64,000 nt of DNA from Paracoccaceae bacterium (lineage in GTDB: Bacteria; Pseudomonadota; Alphaproteobacteria; Rhodobacterales; Rhodobacteraceae), in the NCBI GenBank assembly GCA_013003075.1, contig JABDLJ010000039.1:1-64000 (forward strand), read 5' to 3'. A model generated the notes under the pieces. That model was not told the DNA's origin and searched no databases. It worked only from the letters and a program-made list of their open reading frames with translations. The position numbers and the translations under genes were made by a program. Below, piece after piece: positions 42,947 to 51,595 of this stretch (position 1 is the first letter of the stretch; every line of letters starts with the position of its first letter).

Positions 42947-43987
42947 GTGTCTGAGCCGATCCGGATCAATCTCGCGTTGCAGGGCGGCGGCGCGCATGGC
43001 GCCTTCACCTGGGGCGTTCTGGACGTGTTTCTGGCCGATGAGGGCATCGAGATCGCCGCCATATCCGGCACGTCCGCCGGCGCGCTGAATGGCGCGGCGC
43101 TGAAGGCGGGGCTTCTGGAAGGCGGGCGCGCTGGGGCGCGGCGCAATCTCGACTGGCTCTGGAGCCAGGTCGGCGCGCTGAACGACATGCGGCTTGCCGG
43201 CTGGATGAACGCGTTCGGGCCGACGCCGGGCATGGTCAGCCGGGCGCTGGAATATTCGCTGCCGTTTTCACTGGCCGACACGGCCACGCGGGTGTTCTCG
43301 CCCTATAGCTATGGCCCCTTCTATCGTAACCCGCTGGAGCGGATCGCCCGGCGCTTTCATTATGACTCGGTGTGCGCCAAGGACGGCCCTGAGCTGCACG
43401 TGTCGACCACCAATGTGCGCACCGGCAAGATCCGGGTCTTTGCGGGCGAAGAGATCAACACCGACGTGATCCTTGCCTCGGCGTGTCTTCCGACGCTGTT
43501 CCAGGCGGTTGAGTTCACCGATCCGGCCACGGGCGCGCATGAGGCGTTCTGGGATGGCGGCTATACCGGCAACCCGGCGCTGTTTCCGCTTTACGGTGCA
43601 CATCTGCCCGACGATATCGTCGTGGTGAACATCAATCCCCTGGTGCGCGATGTGCTGCCTGTGACCGCGCAGGAGATCCTCAACCGGATCAACGAGATCT
43701 CGTTCAACTCGTCGCTTTTGCGCGAGATGCGCGCGATCGCGTTCGTCAAGCGGCTGATTGCGGACGACCAGGTCGAAAAGGGCGCGATGAAGGATGTGCT
43801 GATGCATATGGTTGCCGACGATGCGCTGATGCGCGAGCTTTCGGTGGCCACCAAGCTTGTGCCCTCGCCCACGGTGCTGGCCGATCTCAAGGCAGCAGGC
43901 CGCGCGGCGGCCGAGGCGTTTCTGGGCGCCCATCGCGGCGATCTGGGCCAGCGCGGCACCGTCGATCTGCAAGAGATGTTCGGCTAG
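42947..43987 (+). CDS. Patatin-like phospholipase
   Basis: A 346-residue patatin-family lipid acyl hydrolase. It has the oxyanion loop LALQGGGAHGAF, the nucleophile Ser in GTSAGAL and the catalytic Asp in DGGYTGNPAL. I take GTG at 42947 as start because AAGGG lies seven bases upstream; the ATG at 42932 belongs to the dispersed repeat. With bdhA next door, a role in polyhydroxybutyrate granule or lipid turnover is plausible but not shown by the sequence. Membrane phospholipase activity is the alternative. Confidence 0.9.
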   Translation: MSEPIRINLALQGGGAHGAFTWGVLDVFLADEGIEIAAISGTSAGALNGAALKAGLLEGGRAGARRNLDWLWSQVGALNDMRLAGWMNAFGPTPGMVSRALEYSLPFSLADTATRVFSPYSYGPFYRNPLERIARRFHYDSVCAKDGPELHVSTTNVRTGKIRVFAGEEINTDVILASACLPTLFQAVEFTDPATGAHEAFWDGGYTGNPALFPLYGAHLPDDIVVVNINPLVRDVLPVTAQEILNRINEISFNSSLLREMRAIAFVKRLIADDQVEKGAMKDVLMHMVADDALMRELSVATKLVPSPTVLADLKAAGRAAAEAFLGAHRGDLGQRGTVDLQEMFG

Positions 43988-43997
43988 CGGCCGCCGG

Positions 43998-44732
43998 TCA
44001 GCCGTTCTGCGCGACCGGGTCGGGCTCTTGCGCGGTGTTGGCGGCCTCGGGCGGGCGCGTCGGGTCCTTTGAATTTGGGTAGACCAGCCCGGCCGAGATC
44101 ACCAGTTTGGCCGCGTCCTCGACCGTCATCTCCAGCTCGATGATATCGGAGCGCGGCACAAACAGCAGAAATCCGGATGTCGGGTTCGGCGTCGTGGGCA
44201 GGAACACCGATACCTTTCCTTCCTCAACAGGGATCCCGGTCGCGATTTCGCCTTTTGCGCTGGAAGAGATGAAGGCGATGGCCCAGATCCCCCGGCGCGG
44301 GTATTCCACCAGACAGGCCTTGTCGAAGCTGGTTTCAGACTGGGCGAAGACCGTCTCGGCGATCTGTTTCAGACCGCTGTAGACAGAGCGCACCACCGGA
44401 AGCGTCTCCACCAGGCTTTCGGCCCAGCGCAAAAGCGAGCGGCCCAGAAGGCCCTTGGCCACCCAGCCGACGATCACCGTGAAGATCAGGAAGATGATCA
44501 CGCCGACGCCGCGCAGGTTGATACCTATATATTGCTCGGGCCGGAACTGGGCCGGCACGAAGGGCAGCACCCAGCCGTCGATCCAGCCCACGACCGTCCA
44601 GATCAGCCACATCGTCAGCCCGATCGGCGCGATGACGATCAGGCCGGTCAGAAAGCTGGCGCGAAATCCGCTCATGATCGGATGACGGCGCTTGGGCTCG
44701 TGGCCCTGCGGGGGCGGAAACGGTGTGCTCAT
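43998..44732 (-). CDS. DUF502 family membrane protein
   Basis: A 244-residue protein with two hydrophobic segments (about residues 25-50 and 72-95) and the DUF502 core: FLTGLIVIAPIGLTMWLIW, then RWAESLVETLPVVRSVYSGLKQI and VFLPTTPNPTSGFLLFVP. The C-terminal tail is charged and Pro-rich. The function of the family is unknown; members occur in many bacteria and chloroplasts. It is convergent with the patatin gene, ten bases apart. Confidence 0.9.
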   Translation of the reverse strand: MSTPFPPPQGHEPKRRHPIMSGFRASFLTGLIVIAPIGLTMWLIWTVVGWIDGWVLPFVPAQFRPEQYIGINLRGVGVIIFLIFTVIVGWVAKGLLGRSLLRWAESLVETLPVVRSVYSGLKQIAETVFAQSETSFDKACLVEYPRRGIWAIAFISSSAKGEIATGIPVEEGKVSVFLPTTPNPTSGFLLFVPRSDIIELEMTVEDAAKLVISAGLVYPNSKDPTRPPEAANTAQEPDPVAQNG

Positions 44733-44818
44733 CGGGCAGATGTCCTCAACTTCTTCAAAGCTAGGCGCTTTGGCGGGACACTACAACACGCAGGCCCATG
44801 ATGGGGGAATGCGCGGTG

Positions 44819-45799
44819 TCAGATCTGCGTGCCGGTGCTGATCTCTTGGGCAATCGAGGCGGCCAGGCGGGCATTGTTGAGCACCAAGGCGATGTTGGCG
44901 GTCAGCGACGCGCCGTCCGTCAGCTCGAATATGCGCGACAGAAGATATGGCGTGACGTCCTTGGCGGCGATGCCGCGCGCCTCGGCTTCCAACAGCGCAC
45001 GCGAAATGTGCGGCGCCAGGACATCTGCCGCGATCTCGGCGGCTTGCGGGATCGGGTTGGCGACAAGCTGGCCGCCGGGCAGCCCCAGCGCGGCGCGCAT
45101 GGCATGGGCGGCGGCGATTTCGGCGGGGGTGTCGGCGCGCAGCGGGGCGGGCAAGCCAGAGCTGCGTGACCAGAACGCCGGAAAGTCGTCCTGCCGGTAG
45201 GCGATGACCGGCACGCCGAGGGTTTCCAGCACCTCCAGCGTTTTCGGCAGATCGAGGATCGCCTTGGCGCCGGCGGCCACCACCGTTACCGGGGTTTGCG
45301 CCAGCTCTTGCAGATCGGCGGAGATATCGAAGCTAAGCTCGGCGCCGCGGTGCACGCCGCCGATCCCGCCGGTGGCAAAGACCGCGATCCCGGCCCGGGC
45401 GGCGGCGATCATCGTTGCGGCCACGGTCGTCGCGCCGGTGCCGCCGCGCGCCAGGCAAACCGCGAGATCGGCGCGCGAAAGCTTGGCCACATCGCGCGCC
45501 TCGGCCAGCTCTTCCAGGTCGTCCGGCTCCAGCCCGATATGAAGCCGGCCATTCAGCACCGCGATCGTGGCCGGGGTGGCGCCGGCCTGGCGGACGGCCT
45601 CTTCGACGCGCTGCGCGGTCTGCAGGTTCTGCGGGAAGGGCATGCCATGGGTGATGATGGTCGATTCCAGCGCCACGACCGGGCGGCCCGCGGCCAGTGC
45701 CTTGGCAACCTCTGCGCTGTGGGTCAAAAGCCCGGGGGCAGGGGCGGCATCGGTGCGAGCCTTGGCCGTTGCGGGCTGGTGCGGCGGTGTGCCCGTCAC
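44819..45799 (-). CDS. psuG: Pseudouridine-5'-phosphate glycosidase
   Basis: A 326-residue enzyme cleaving pseudouridine 5'-phosphate to uracil and ribose 5-phosphate. Diagnostic stretches are VVALESTIITHGMPFPQN, RGGTGATTVAATM and FATGGIGGVHRGAE. It starts at GTG overlapping the stop of the kinase gene, which is the natural partner: kinase first, glycosidase second. Together they degrade pseudouridine from RNA turnover. Confidence 0.95.
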   Translation of the reverse strand: MTGTPPHQPATAKARTDAAPAPGLLTHSAEVAKALAAGRPVVALESTIITHGMPFPQNLQTAQRVEEAVRQAGATPATIAVLNGRLHIGLEPDDLEELAEARDVAKLSRADLAVCLARGGTGATTVAATMIAAARAGIAVFATGGIGGVHRGAELSFDISADLQELAQTPVTVVAAGAKAILDLPKTLEVLETLGVPVIAYRQDDFPAFWSRSSGLPAPLRADTPAEIAAAHAMRAALGLPGGQLVANPIPQAAEIAADVLAPHISRALLEAEARGIAAKDVTPYLLSRIFELTDGASLTANIALVLNNARLAASIAQEISTGTQI

Positions 45800-46680
45800 G
45801 AGCGAACGTCTCCGGAGACATAATCGGCGGCGGCGCGCAGCGCGGTCTTGAGCGCCATCTCGCTTTTCGCGCCCGCCGCCTCGGCCGCGATATGGGCGGC
45901 CATGAACGTGTCGCCCGCGCCTGTTACGCGGGTCACCAGAACCTCGGGCGGGGCCAGCACCACAAGACCGGCAGGGCCGCAATCGGCGGCGGGTTTTCCG
46001 CTGTTGGTGACCAGGACGCGCGCGGTGCCGCGCGAGTGCAGCGTCAGCGCGGCGTCCTCGGCGCTGTCAAAGCGGGTCTGGCAGAGAAGGCCGGCCTCTT
46101 CCATGTTGACGTAAAGCGTGGCGTTCTTGCAGCCGGTCAGGGCCAGCAGCCGTTCGGCCTTACCGGGCGAGGCAGGCGCGACGCGCAGATCGGCCGCGGC
46201 AAAGGCGGGGTTTCTGGCGATCTGGCCGAGAAGATCGGTGGTCAGGTTGCCATCAAGCGCGATGCGCCCGCGATAGGGCGCGTCCTTGGCGCCGAGCGGG
46301 CCGTCCACAAGCGGGCTGAGGATCTTGGCGCCCGCGGCCTCGAGCGAGTGGGCATCGGCGATCGCGGCCACCAGACCGTTTGCGCCTTCCACGGCCATGT
46401 AGCGGTCGGTCGGCAGGTCTTCGGAGATATAGACGTGATCTGTCACAAGCCCCATGCGCTGGCAAAAGGCGAGAAGCTCTTGCCCTTCTTCGTCCTTGCC
46501 AATGGCGGTCAGAAGTGCCGGGGTCATGCCGAACCGGCGCAGCGTCATCGCAATGTTCATCGCAACGCCGCCGGGCAGGCGGGTAATCCGGCCCGGCACG
46601 TCCGAGCCCACGCGCATCACCGCACCCGAGCGTCCGATCACGTCCCAAAGGACCGATCCGATGCAAAGGATATCCGCCAT
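45796..46680 (-). CDS. psuK: PfkB-family kinase, probable pseudouridine kinase
   Basis: A 294-residue ribokinase-family protein. It has an N-terminal GSVLWDVIGRS, a glycine-rich LPGGVAMNIAMTLRRFG and the C-terminal catalytic motif RVTGAGDTFMAAH with its Asp base. Coupling to psuG by a four-base overlap identifies the substrate as pseudouridine. The start is ATG at 46680; ATG at 46689 is possible, and neither has a strong ribosome site. Confidence 0.9.
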   Translation of the reverse strand: MADILCIGSVLWDVIGRSGAVMRVGSDVPGRITRLPGGVAMNIAMTLRRFGMTPALLTAIGKDEEGQELLAFCQRMGLVTDHVYISEDLPTDRYMAVEGANGLVAAIADAHSLEAAGAKILSPLVDGPLGAKDAPYRGRIALDGNLTTDLLGQIARNPAFAAADLRVAPASPGKAERLLALTGCKNATLYVNMEEAGLLCQTRFDSAEDAALTLHSRGTARVLVTNSGKPAADCGPAGLVVLAPPEVLVTRVTGAGDTFMAAHIAAEAAGAKSEMALKTALRAAADYVSGDVRS

Positions 46681-46820
46681 TCGCGTCATGTGCCCAGCAA
46701 TGCGGGGTTTTCCGCGCCGTCGCAAGGGAGCAATCGCGACCTGAGCGATTCCCGATTTGGGCGCGGGCATGGTAGACTGCCGGCGCGGTGCCCTCTGCGC
46801 ACCCCGGGGGGAGACGACGG

Positions 46821-47489
46821 ATGGCCATTACCTCTGAGACCTTTGCGTATCTTGCCGATCTGGAGGCGCATAACCGCAAAGACTGGTTCGAGGCGAACCG
46901 CGCACGCTACGAGACGCACTGGAAGGCCGCGGGGCTCGATCTTATCGACGCGCTTGGACCGCAGATGGCGGCGCTCGATCCGCCGCTGGTCGCAGAGCCC
47001 CGGCTGAACGGATCGCTGCGGCGGATCAATCGCGATGTGCGCTTTTCCAAGGACAAATCCCCCTACACCGCGCGGCTTCACCTGGTGTTCTGGGCCGGCG
47101 GGCAACCGACGCGGTGGGCGGGCATGCACATCGTGCTCAATCCGCTCAGCATCGGCTATGGCGCGGGGGCCTATGGCTTCGATGGCGCCATGCTGAAGCG
47201 CTACCGCGATCAGGTTCTGGTTCCGTCACGCCGCGACGCGCTTCTCAGCGCCCTGCGCAGCGCCGGAGCGGTGGGATCGACACTGGGCGAGCCCGACCTT
47301 GTGCGTCTGCCCAGGGGCTATGACGCGACCGACGAGGCGGCGCGGCTTTTGCGCTACAAGTCGGTGGTGGCGCGCACCCACGGCTCCGAGGCCGAGCCGG
47401 GCGTCCTGATCGGGCCGGGCGCGGCGGACTGGGCCCTGAAGATCACCCGGGCGCACCTGCCGCTGCTGCGCTGGCTGCAAGAGATGTAA
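46821..47489 (+). CDS. DUF2461 family protein
   Basis: A 222-residue protein with the DUF2461 (TIGR02453) pattern: YLADLEAHNRKDWFEANRARY at the start, RINRDVRFSKDKSPYTARLH in the middle and AGAYGFDGAMLKRYRDQV later. The function of the family is unknown. The start is the ATG preceded by GGGGGGAGA. It is divergent from psuK and convergent with the cupin gene. Confidence 0.9.
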   Translation: MAITSETFAYLADLEAHNRKDWFEANRARYETHWKAAGLDLIDALGPQMAALDPPLVAEPRLNGSLRRINRDVRFSKDKSPYTARLHLVFWAGGQPTRWAGMHIVLNPLSIGYGAGAYGFDGAMLKRYRDQVLVPSRRDALLSALRSAGAVGSTLGEPDLVRLPRGYDATDEAARLLRYKSVVARTHGSEAEPGVLIGPGAADWALKITRAHLPLLRWLQEM

Positions 47490-47496
47490 GGCGCCC

Positions 47497-47829
47497 CTAG
47501 CCGCGCAGCCGATAGCGGTCCGGCTCTTCAAAGACATCGAAGGCAATCGTGCCGGCGGTGCCGCTGGCGGAATGCTCGGCCCCCGAGGGGATCGTGTAGC
47601 TTTCGCCGGTTCGGTAGGTCCGGGTCTCGCCCTCTAGCGTCAGCGTAAGCGCGCCGGCCAGCACGGTGCCCCACTGGGCCTTGTGCGCATGGGGCGGGAT
47701 CGCGAAATCCTGGTGAAAGACGAAGAACACCCCAAGCCCCTTGTCGGAATTCAGCGCATGGGTCGACACGACATCGGGCCCGACGGGGATATCCAGGGCG
47801 GGCAGGGCTTTGATGAAATCGGGCAACAT
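47497..47829 (-). CDS. Cupin-domain protein
   Basis: A 110-residue single-domain cupin. The first metal-binding motif reads IPPHAHKAQWGTVLAGALTL and the second GESYTIPSGAEHSA, so His ligands are available. Small cupins of this type act as isomerases, dioxygenases or sensors; no substrate can be given. It is divergent from rpsB across 227 bases. Confidence 0.88.
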   Translation of the reverse strand: MLPDFIKALPALDIPVGPDVVSTHALNSDKGLGVFFVFHQDFAIPPHAHKAQWGTVLAGALTLTLEGETRTYRTGESYTIPSGAEHSASGTAGTIAFDVFEEPDRYRLRG

Positions 47830-47908
47830 GGGGCGGTCTCCTTGGGCGCGGTCTTTTGCGCGACTATACCCGTTGGGCCGGCGAGAGCCATCCGCCGGGC
47901 AAAGGCCC

Positions 47909-47937
47909 TTGCAAAGACCGCCAAGCTGGTCTATGCC
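47909..47937 (+). promoter_or_regulatory. Candidate promoter of rpsB-tsf
   Basis: TTGCAA (47909-47914), a 17-base spacer and TATGCC (47932-47937), about 120 bases before rpsB. The long leader would leave room for ribosomal-protein feedback control, though no structure was worked out. Confidence 0.4.
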
Positions 47938-48056
47938 GCGCGCACTTCACAGGCGGGGCTTGGGCCCTTTGGGGGAGACATCCCCATCGGGTCCGCCGGT
48001 TGAGCCAAAAGCTCTGAACGTCCCGCCGAGGCGCAAACCGGAAAGGAACTTTGGAC

Positions 48057-48908
48057 ATGGCGCTCCCTGATTTTTCATTGCGTCAGCTCTTGGAAGCTGG
48101 CGTTCACTTCGGTCACCAGACCCAGCGGTGGAACCCCAAGATGGAGGAATTCATCTATGGCGACCGCAACGGCATCCACATTCTTGACCTGACGCAAACC
48201 GTCCCGATGCTGGACGCGGCGCTGAACGTCGTGCGCGAGACCGTGGCCAAGGGTGGCCGCATTCTCTTTGTCGGCACCAAGCGGCAGGCGCAAAAGCCGA
48301 TCGCGGAAGCGGCCGAGAAATGTGCGCAATACTACATGAACCACCGTTGGCTGGGCGGCACCCTGACCAACTGGAAGACCGTCTCGCAGTCGATCCAACG
48401 TCTCAAGCAGATCGACGAGAAGATGACCGAGGGCGCCGATGGCCTGACCAAGAAAGAGCGTCTGGGCATGGAGCGTGCCCAATCCAAGCTGCAGGCATCA
48501 CTGGGCGGTATCCGCGAGATGGGCGGCACACCGGACCTTCTGTTCGTGATCGACGTCGCCAAGGAAGACCTGGCGATCCTGGAGGCCAAGAAGCTGGGCA
48601 TTCCGGTCGTGGCCGTGGTCGACACCAACTGCTCGCCCGATGGCGTGGATTACATCATCCCCGGCAACGATGACGCCGCGCGTGCCATCGCGCTTTATTG
48701 CGATCTGGTCAGCCGCGCCGCCCTTGACGGGATGAGCGCGCAGCTTGGCGCTGCCGGTGTTGACGTGGGTGCAATGGAAGAGGCCGTCGAAGAGGCCGTG
48801 GCCGAAGCGCCGGCCGCAGAGCCCGCCGAGGTGGCCGAGGCCGTCGTCGAGGCCGCAAGCGAAGAGCCCGCCGAGAAAGAGACCAAGGACGCCCCGGCAG
48901 ACAGCTGA
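48057..48908 (+). CDS. rpsB: 30S ribosomal protein S2
   Basis: A 283-residue S2 protein beginning [20 protein letters not shown], with RWNPKM, the internal [15 protein letters not shown] and [20 protein letters not shown]. The last 45 or so residues form an Ala/Glu-rich acidic tail seen in alphaproteobacterial S2. The start has AAAGGAA upstream. It is followed by tsf, the universal order. Confidence 0.98.
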   Translation: MALPDFSLRQLLEAGVHFGHQTQRWNPKMEEFIYGDRNGIHILDLTQTVPMLDAALNVVRETVAKGGRILFVGTKRQAQKPIAEAAEKCAQYYMNHRWLGGTLTNWKTVSQSIQRLKQIDEKMTEGADGLTKKERLGMERAQSKLQASLGGIREMGGTPDLLFVIDVAKEDLAILEAKKLGIPVVAVVDTNCSPDGVDYIIPGNDDAARAIALYCDLVSRAALDGMSAQLGAAGVDVGAMEEAVEEAVAEAPAAEPAEVAEAVVEAASEEPAEKETKDAPADS

Positions 48909-48927
48909 GGCGACCGCCAGAGTTCGG

Positions 48928-48952
48928 GGCGCAAGGGCTGGGCCTTTGCGCC
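48928..48952 (+). terminator. Hairpin between rpsB and tsf
   Basis: A ten-base stem with one G-T pair, GGCGCAAGGG (48928-48937) and CCTTTGCGCC (48943-48952), without a T run. It more likely protects mRNA or attenuates than fully terminates. Confidence 0.45.
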
Positions 48953-48987
48953 TCTATCCAATTGATATGAGATGAGGAGAGCCAGAC

Positions 48988-49866
48988 ATGGCAATCACGG
49001 CAGCACTCGTGAAAGAACTCCGCGACACGACCGGCGCGGGGATGATGGACGCCAAGAAGGCGCTGACCGAAACCGATGGCGACATGGAAGCCGCCGTTGA
49101 CTGGCTGCGCACCAAGGGACTGGCCAAGGCCGCCAAGAAATCCGGCCGCACCGCCGCCGAGGGCCTGGTGGCCGTCAAGGTGGACGGCGGCAAGGGCGTT
49201 GCGGTCGAGGTCAACTCGGAGACCGACTTCGTAGCCAAGAACGCCGAATTCCAAGAGTTCGTGGGCGCGGTGGCCGAGAAGGCTTTGGGCGCCGGCGACG
49301 TGGACGCGCTGAAGGCGGCCGATATGGGCGGCAAGACGGTCGAGGACACGCTGACCGCGAAAATCGCCACGATCGGCGAGAACCTGTCGATCCGCCGGAT
49401 GGAAGGCATCGAGGGCGGCACCGTGGTTTCCTACATCCACAACGCCGCCGCGGACGGAATGGGAAAGATCGGCGTTCTGGTCGCCTTCACCGGCGATGAC
49501 GCGGAATTCGCCCGCGGCGTCGGGATGCACATCGCCGCGGTGAACCCTGCCTCGCTGTCGGATGCCGATCTCGATCCCGCGCTGGTCGAGCGCGAGAAGA
49601 ATATCCTGACCGAGCAGGCCCGCGAGAGCGGCAAACCCGAGCAAGTGATCGAAAAGATGATCGAAGGCCGGATGAAGAAGTTCCTCTCGGAAGTCACGCT
49701 TCTGAACCAACCCTACGTGCGCAGCGAAGACGGCAAGACCGTGGGCGCCGAGGCCGAGGCCGCAGGTGTCGAGATCACCGGCTTCATCCGTCTCGAAGTG
49801 GGCGAGGGTATCGCCAAGAAGGAAGAGGATTTCGCAGCCGAGGTGGCCAAGGTCGCTGGCGGCTAA
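48988..49866 (+). CDS. tsf: Elongation factor Ts
   Basis: A 292-residue nucleotide-exchange factor for EF-Tu. The start [21 protein letters not shown] and the TDFVAKN motif ([17 protein letters not shown]) are canonical, and two core repeats follow. GAGGAGAG precedes the ATG. It ends before a strong terminator. Confidence 0.98.
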   Translation: MAITAALVKELRDTTGAGMMDAKKALTETDGDMEAAVDWLRTKGLAKAAKKSGRTAAEGLVAVKVDGGKGVAVEVNSETDFVAKNAEFQEFVGAVAEKALGAGDVDALKAADMGGKTVEDTLTAKIATIGENLSIRRMEGIEGGTVVSYIHNAAADGMGKIGVLVAFTGDDAEFARGVGMHIAAVNPASLSDADLDPALVEREKNILTEQARESGKPEQVIEKMIEGRMKKFLSEVTLLNQPYVRSEDGKTVGAEAEAAGVEITGFIRLEVGEGIAKKEEDFAAEVAKVAGG

Positions 49867-49892
49867 CCTTTCCCCTAAGACCCTGAAATGAA

Positions 49893-49930
49893 AGAGACGG
49901 CGCAGCCTCGCTTCTGCGCCGTCTCTTGTT
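49893..49930 (+). terminator. Intrinsic terminator of rpsB-tsf
   Basis: A 13-base perfect stem, AGAGACGGCGCAG (49893-49905) and CTGCGCCGTCTCT (49914-49926), with an eight-base loop, followed by TGTTT. Confidence 0.92.
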
Positions 49931-50138
49931 TGCGCGATCCTACTGGGGATGAAGATCAGCGCGGAACGCGGTCAGGGTGCCGGCCTGCCAACGGAACATA
50001 CATCAACAAGCCGGCGTCCGGTTTCCCGGAACCCATGCGCCCGGCCCGTAATCGCGGGCCCATTCACACAGGTGTTCCAACGGCCTAATGCCACCACTCA
50101 CGGAACCGGTTCAGAATGGCTATTTCCGGCAACCAAAC

Positions 50139-50158
50139 AAGTACGGGATTCCGTACTT
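50139..50158. promoter_or_regulatory. 20-base palindrome, possible operator
   Basis: AAGTACGG-GATT-CCGTACTT, perfect eight-base arms around four bases, in an AT-rich part of the tsf-luxR gap. The length fits a dimeric regulator such as a LuxR-type protein, but it lies beyond the 3' end of luxR. The surrounding 49931-50213 holds no other recognisable feature except a small inverted repeat, CTACCG/CGGTAG (50208-50222), around the luxR stop codon. Confidence 0.45.
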
Positions 50159-50213
50159 TTGACCATTTGGCCGGAAATTTTCTCACGTTATTGTGAACAA
50201 ATGTGTTCTACCG

Positions 50214-50972
50214 TTACGGTAGCTCGGAATCCGGAGTGACCAGGAATATCTGGTTTTGCAGGGCGGCCTTCAAAACGGCTTGCGCCGAAGTTTCCACGTC
50301 CAGTTGTTCGCGCGCGAGGCGAAGATGCTTTTCGATGGTGGCCGCGCTGACATTCATCAACTCTGAGGTTTCCTGGGTCGTTTTGCCCATGCCGACCCAC
50401 TCCAGAACCTCGCGCTGACGAGTGGTCAGACGCTCGCCGTTCAGCGTGAAGGGCAGGGACAGTAACTTCAGGTTCATGATCGTGTTCTTGACCTCGATCT
50501 CTTCACCCACTTTTTCCCAGTGCGCATCAAGCTCGTCCTGCGTCATGCCCTCATCGACCGAAAGGCCGATGGCCGAGCGCCGGCCGGACATCATCATGGG
50601 AAAACTGATCGTGTAGCCGACCGTAACGCCGCGGGCGCGGTTGAACTCGATCACCTTGTGCTCTTCTTCGCTGAGAAGCTCTATCCGCTCGCGCACCCAA
50701 TTCCACGAGCACGCGCCGGTATTGCGGCTGGCCCAGCGCACCATCGGGCCATGATCGTACATCCGCCGATAAATGAAGGGCTCGATGTATTCGGGCTTGT
50801 GGTTCGACAACAGCAGAAGGTCCTTGGGGCTTCCAATGCCGTCAGAGCCGATATTGGACGTCATCCCGTAAAGCAGCCGGTCGATGCCATAGCGCTTCAT
50901 GTCGCTGAGATGCACGCTCCAGACTTCTTCGACGGAATTGGCCGCAAGAATTGCTTTCAGATAGTCAATCAT
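50214..50972 (-). CDS. LuxR-family transcriptional regulator (solo)
   Basis: A 252-residue regulator with an N-terminal autoinducer-binding-like domain (about 1-165) and a C-terminal LuxR helix-turn-helix (LTTRQREVLEWVGMGKTTQETSELMNVS region, about 185-235). Of the invariant pocket residues, Tyr and Asp seem kept in FIYRRMYDHGPMVRWA and Trp in SWNW, but the first Trp is missing and the DP pair is split. An acyl-homoserine lactone ligand is therefore doubtful. No luxI gene is in the window. It overlaps the end of aroQ by eight bases. Confidence 0.88.
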   Translation of the reverse strand: MIDYLKAILAANSVEEVWSVHLSDMKRYGIDRLLYGMTSNIGSDGIGSPKDLLLLSNHKPEYIEPFIYRRMYDHGPMVRWASRNTGACSWNWVRERIELLSEEEHKVIEFNRARGVTVGYTISFPMMMSGRRSAIGLSVDEGMTQDELDAHWEKVGEEIEVKNTIMNLKLLSLPFTLNGERLTTRQREVLEWVGMGKTTQETSELMNVSAATIEKHLRLAREQLDVETSAQAVLKAALQNQIFLVTPDSELP

Positions 50973-51417
50973 CCCGGTCGTGACCCAGATGTCCCAGCAG
51001 CGCGCGCACTGCAAGCGGGTAGCCTGCCGCGCCAAAGCCGCAGATCATCCCGACCACAACCTTGGACAAGTACGAGACGTGGCGGAACGGCTCTCGTGCG
51101 TGGATGTTCGACATGTGAAGCTCGATGACGGGCAAATCGGCCGCGGCGACAGCGTCCATCAGGGCGATCGAGGTGTGCGTGTAGGCGCCGGCGTTCAGGA
51201 TGATACCGGCAAATCCCTCGGCGCGGGCACCGTGGATGGCATCGATCAGGTCGCCCTCGTGGTTGGACTGCTGACAGGCCACCGACGCGCCTTGGGCCGA
51301 GGCGGCCGCGGCGGCCATCGCCTCGATATCGGCCAGCGTGGTGTGGCCGTAGACCTCGGGCTGCCGGGTGCCCAGCTTATTCAGATTTGGCCCGTTAAGT
51401 ATTAGAATTTTGGTCAT
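50965..51417 (-). CDS. aroQ: 3-dehydroquinate dehydratase, type II
   Basis: A 150-residue shikimate-pathway enzyme. The start ILILNGPNLNKLGTRQPEVYG holds the catalytic Arg and Tyr, QSNHEGDLID follows, NAGAYTHTSIALMDA forms the substrate lid, and the catalytic His is in PVIELHMSNIHAREPFR. The start is ATG of MTKILILNGPN. It is translationally coupled to the LuxR solo, an arrangement with no obvious metabolic logic. Confidence 0.95.
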   Translation of the reverse strand: MTKILILNGPNLNKLGTRQPEVYGHTTLADIEAMAAAAASAQGASVACQQSNHEGDLIDAIHGARAEGFAGIILNAGAYTHTSIALMDAVAAADLPVIELHMSNIHAREPFRHVSYLSKVVVGMICGFGAAGYPLAVRALLGHLGHDRDD

Positions 51418-51519
51418 TTTATTCCCGATCCAATACCCCCCTTTTGGCAAAAGCCGGCGGCTCTGTCGAGAGGCTTTGGAACGTGGATGCCCGGACGCCG
51501 CGTCTGGGACACAGCTTGC

Positions 51520-51542
51520 CGGCGCGCCGGTTTGGCGCGCCG
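51520..51542. terminator. GC-rich hairpin after TULIP operon
   Basis: CGGCGCGCC (51520-51528) and GGCGCGCCG (51534-51542) around a five-base loop, in the 178-base gap between the third TULIP gene and aroQ. There is no T run on the minus strand, so at most it is a weak stop. Confidence 0.4.
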
Positions 51543-51595
51543 TCTGTGCCGTGATGCGTCGGCGGGCGGGGCCGGCCCGCTTCCGGGCGCGGCGT

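Noticed and set aside
50183-50196. TCAC-N6-GTGA near the luxR end as a CRP site
   Set aside because: The half-sites are in the reverse order to TGTGA-N6-TCACA, so it is not a CRP-type operator.
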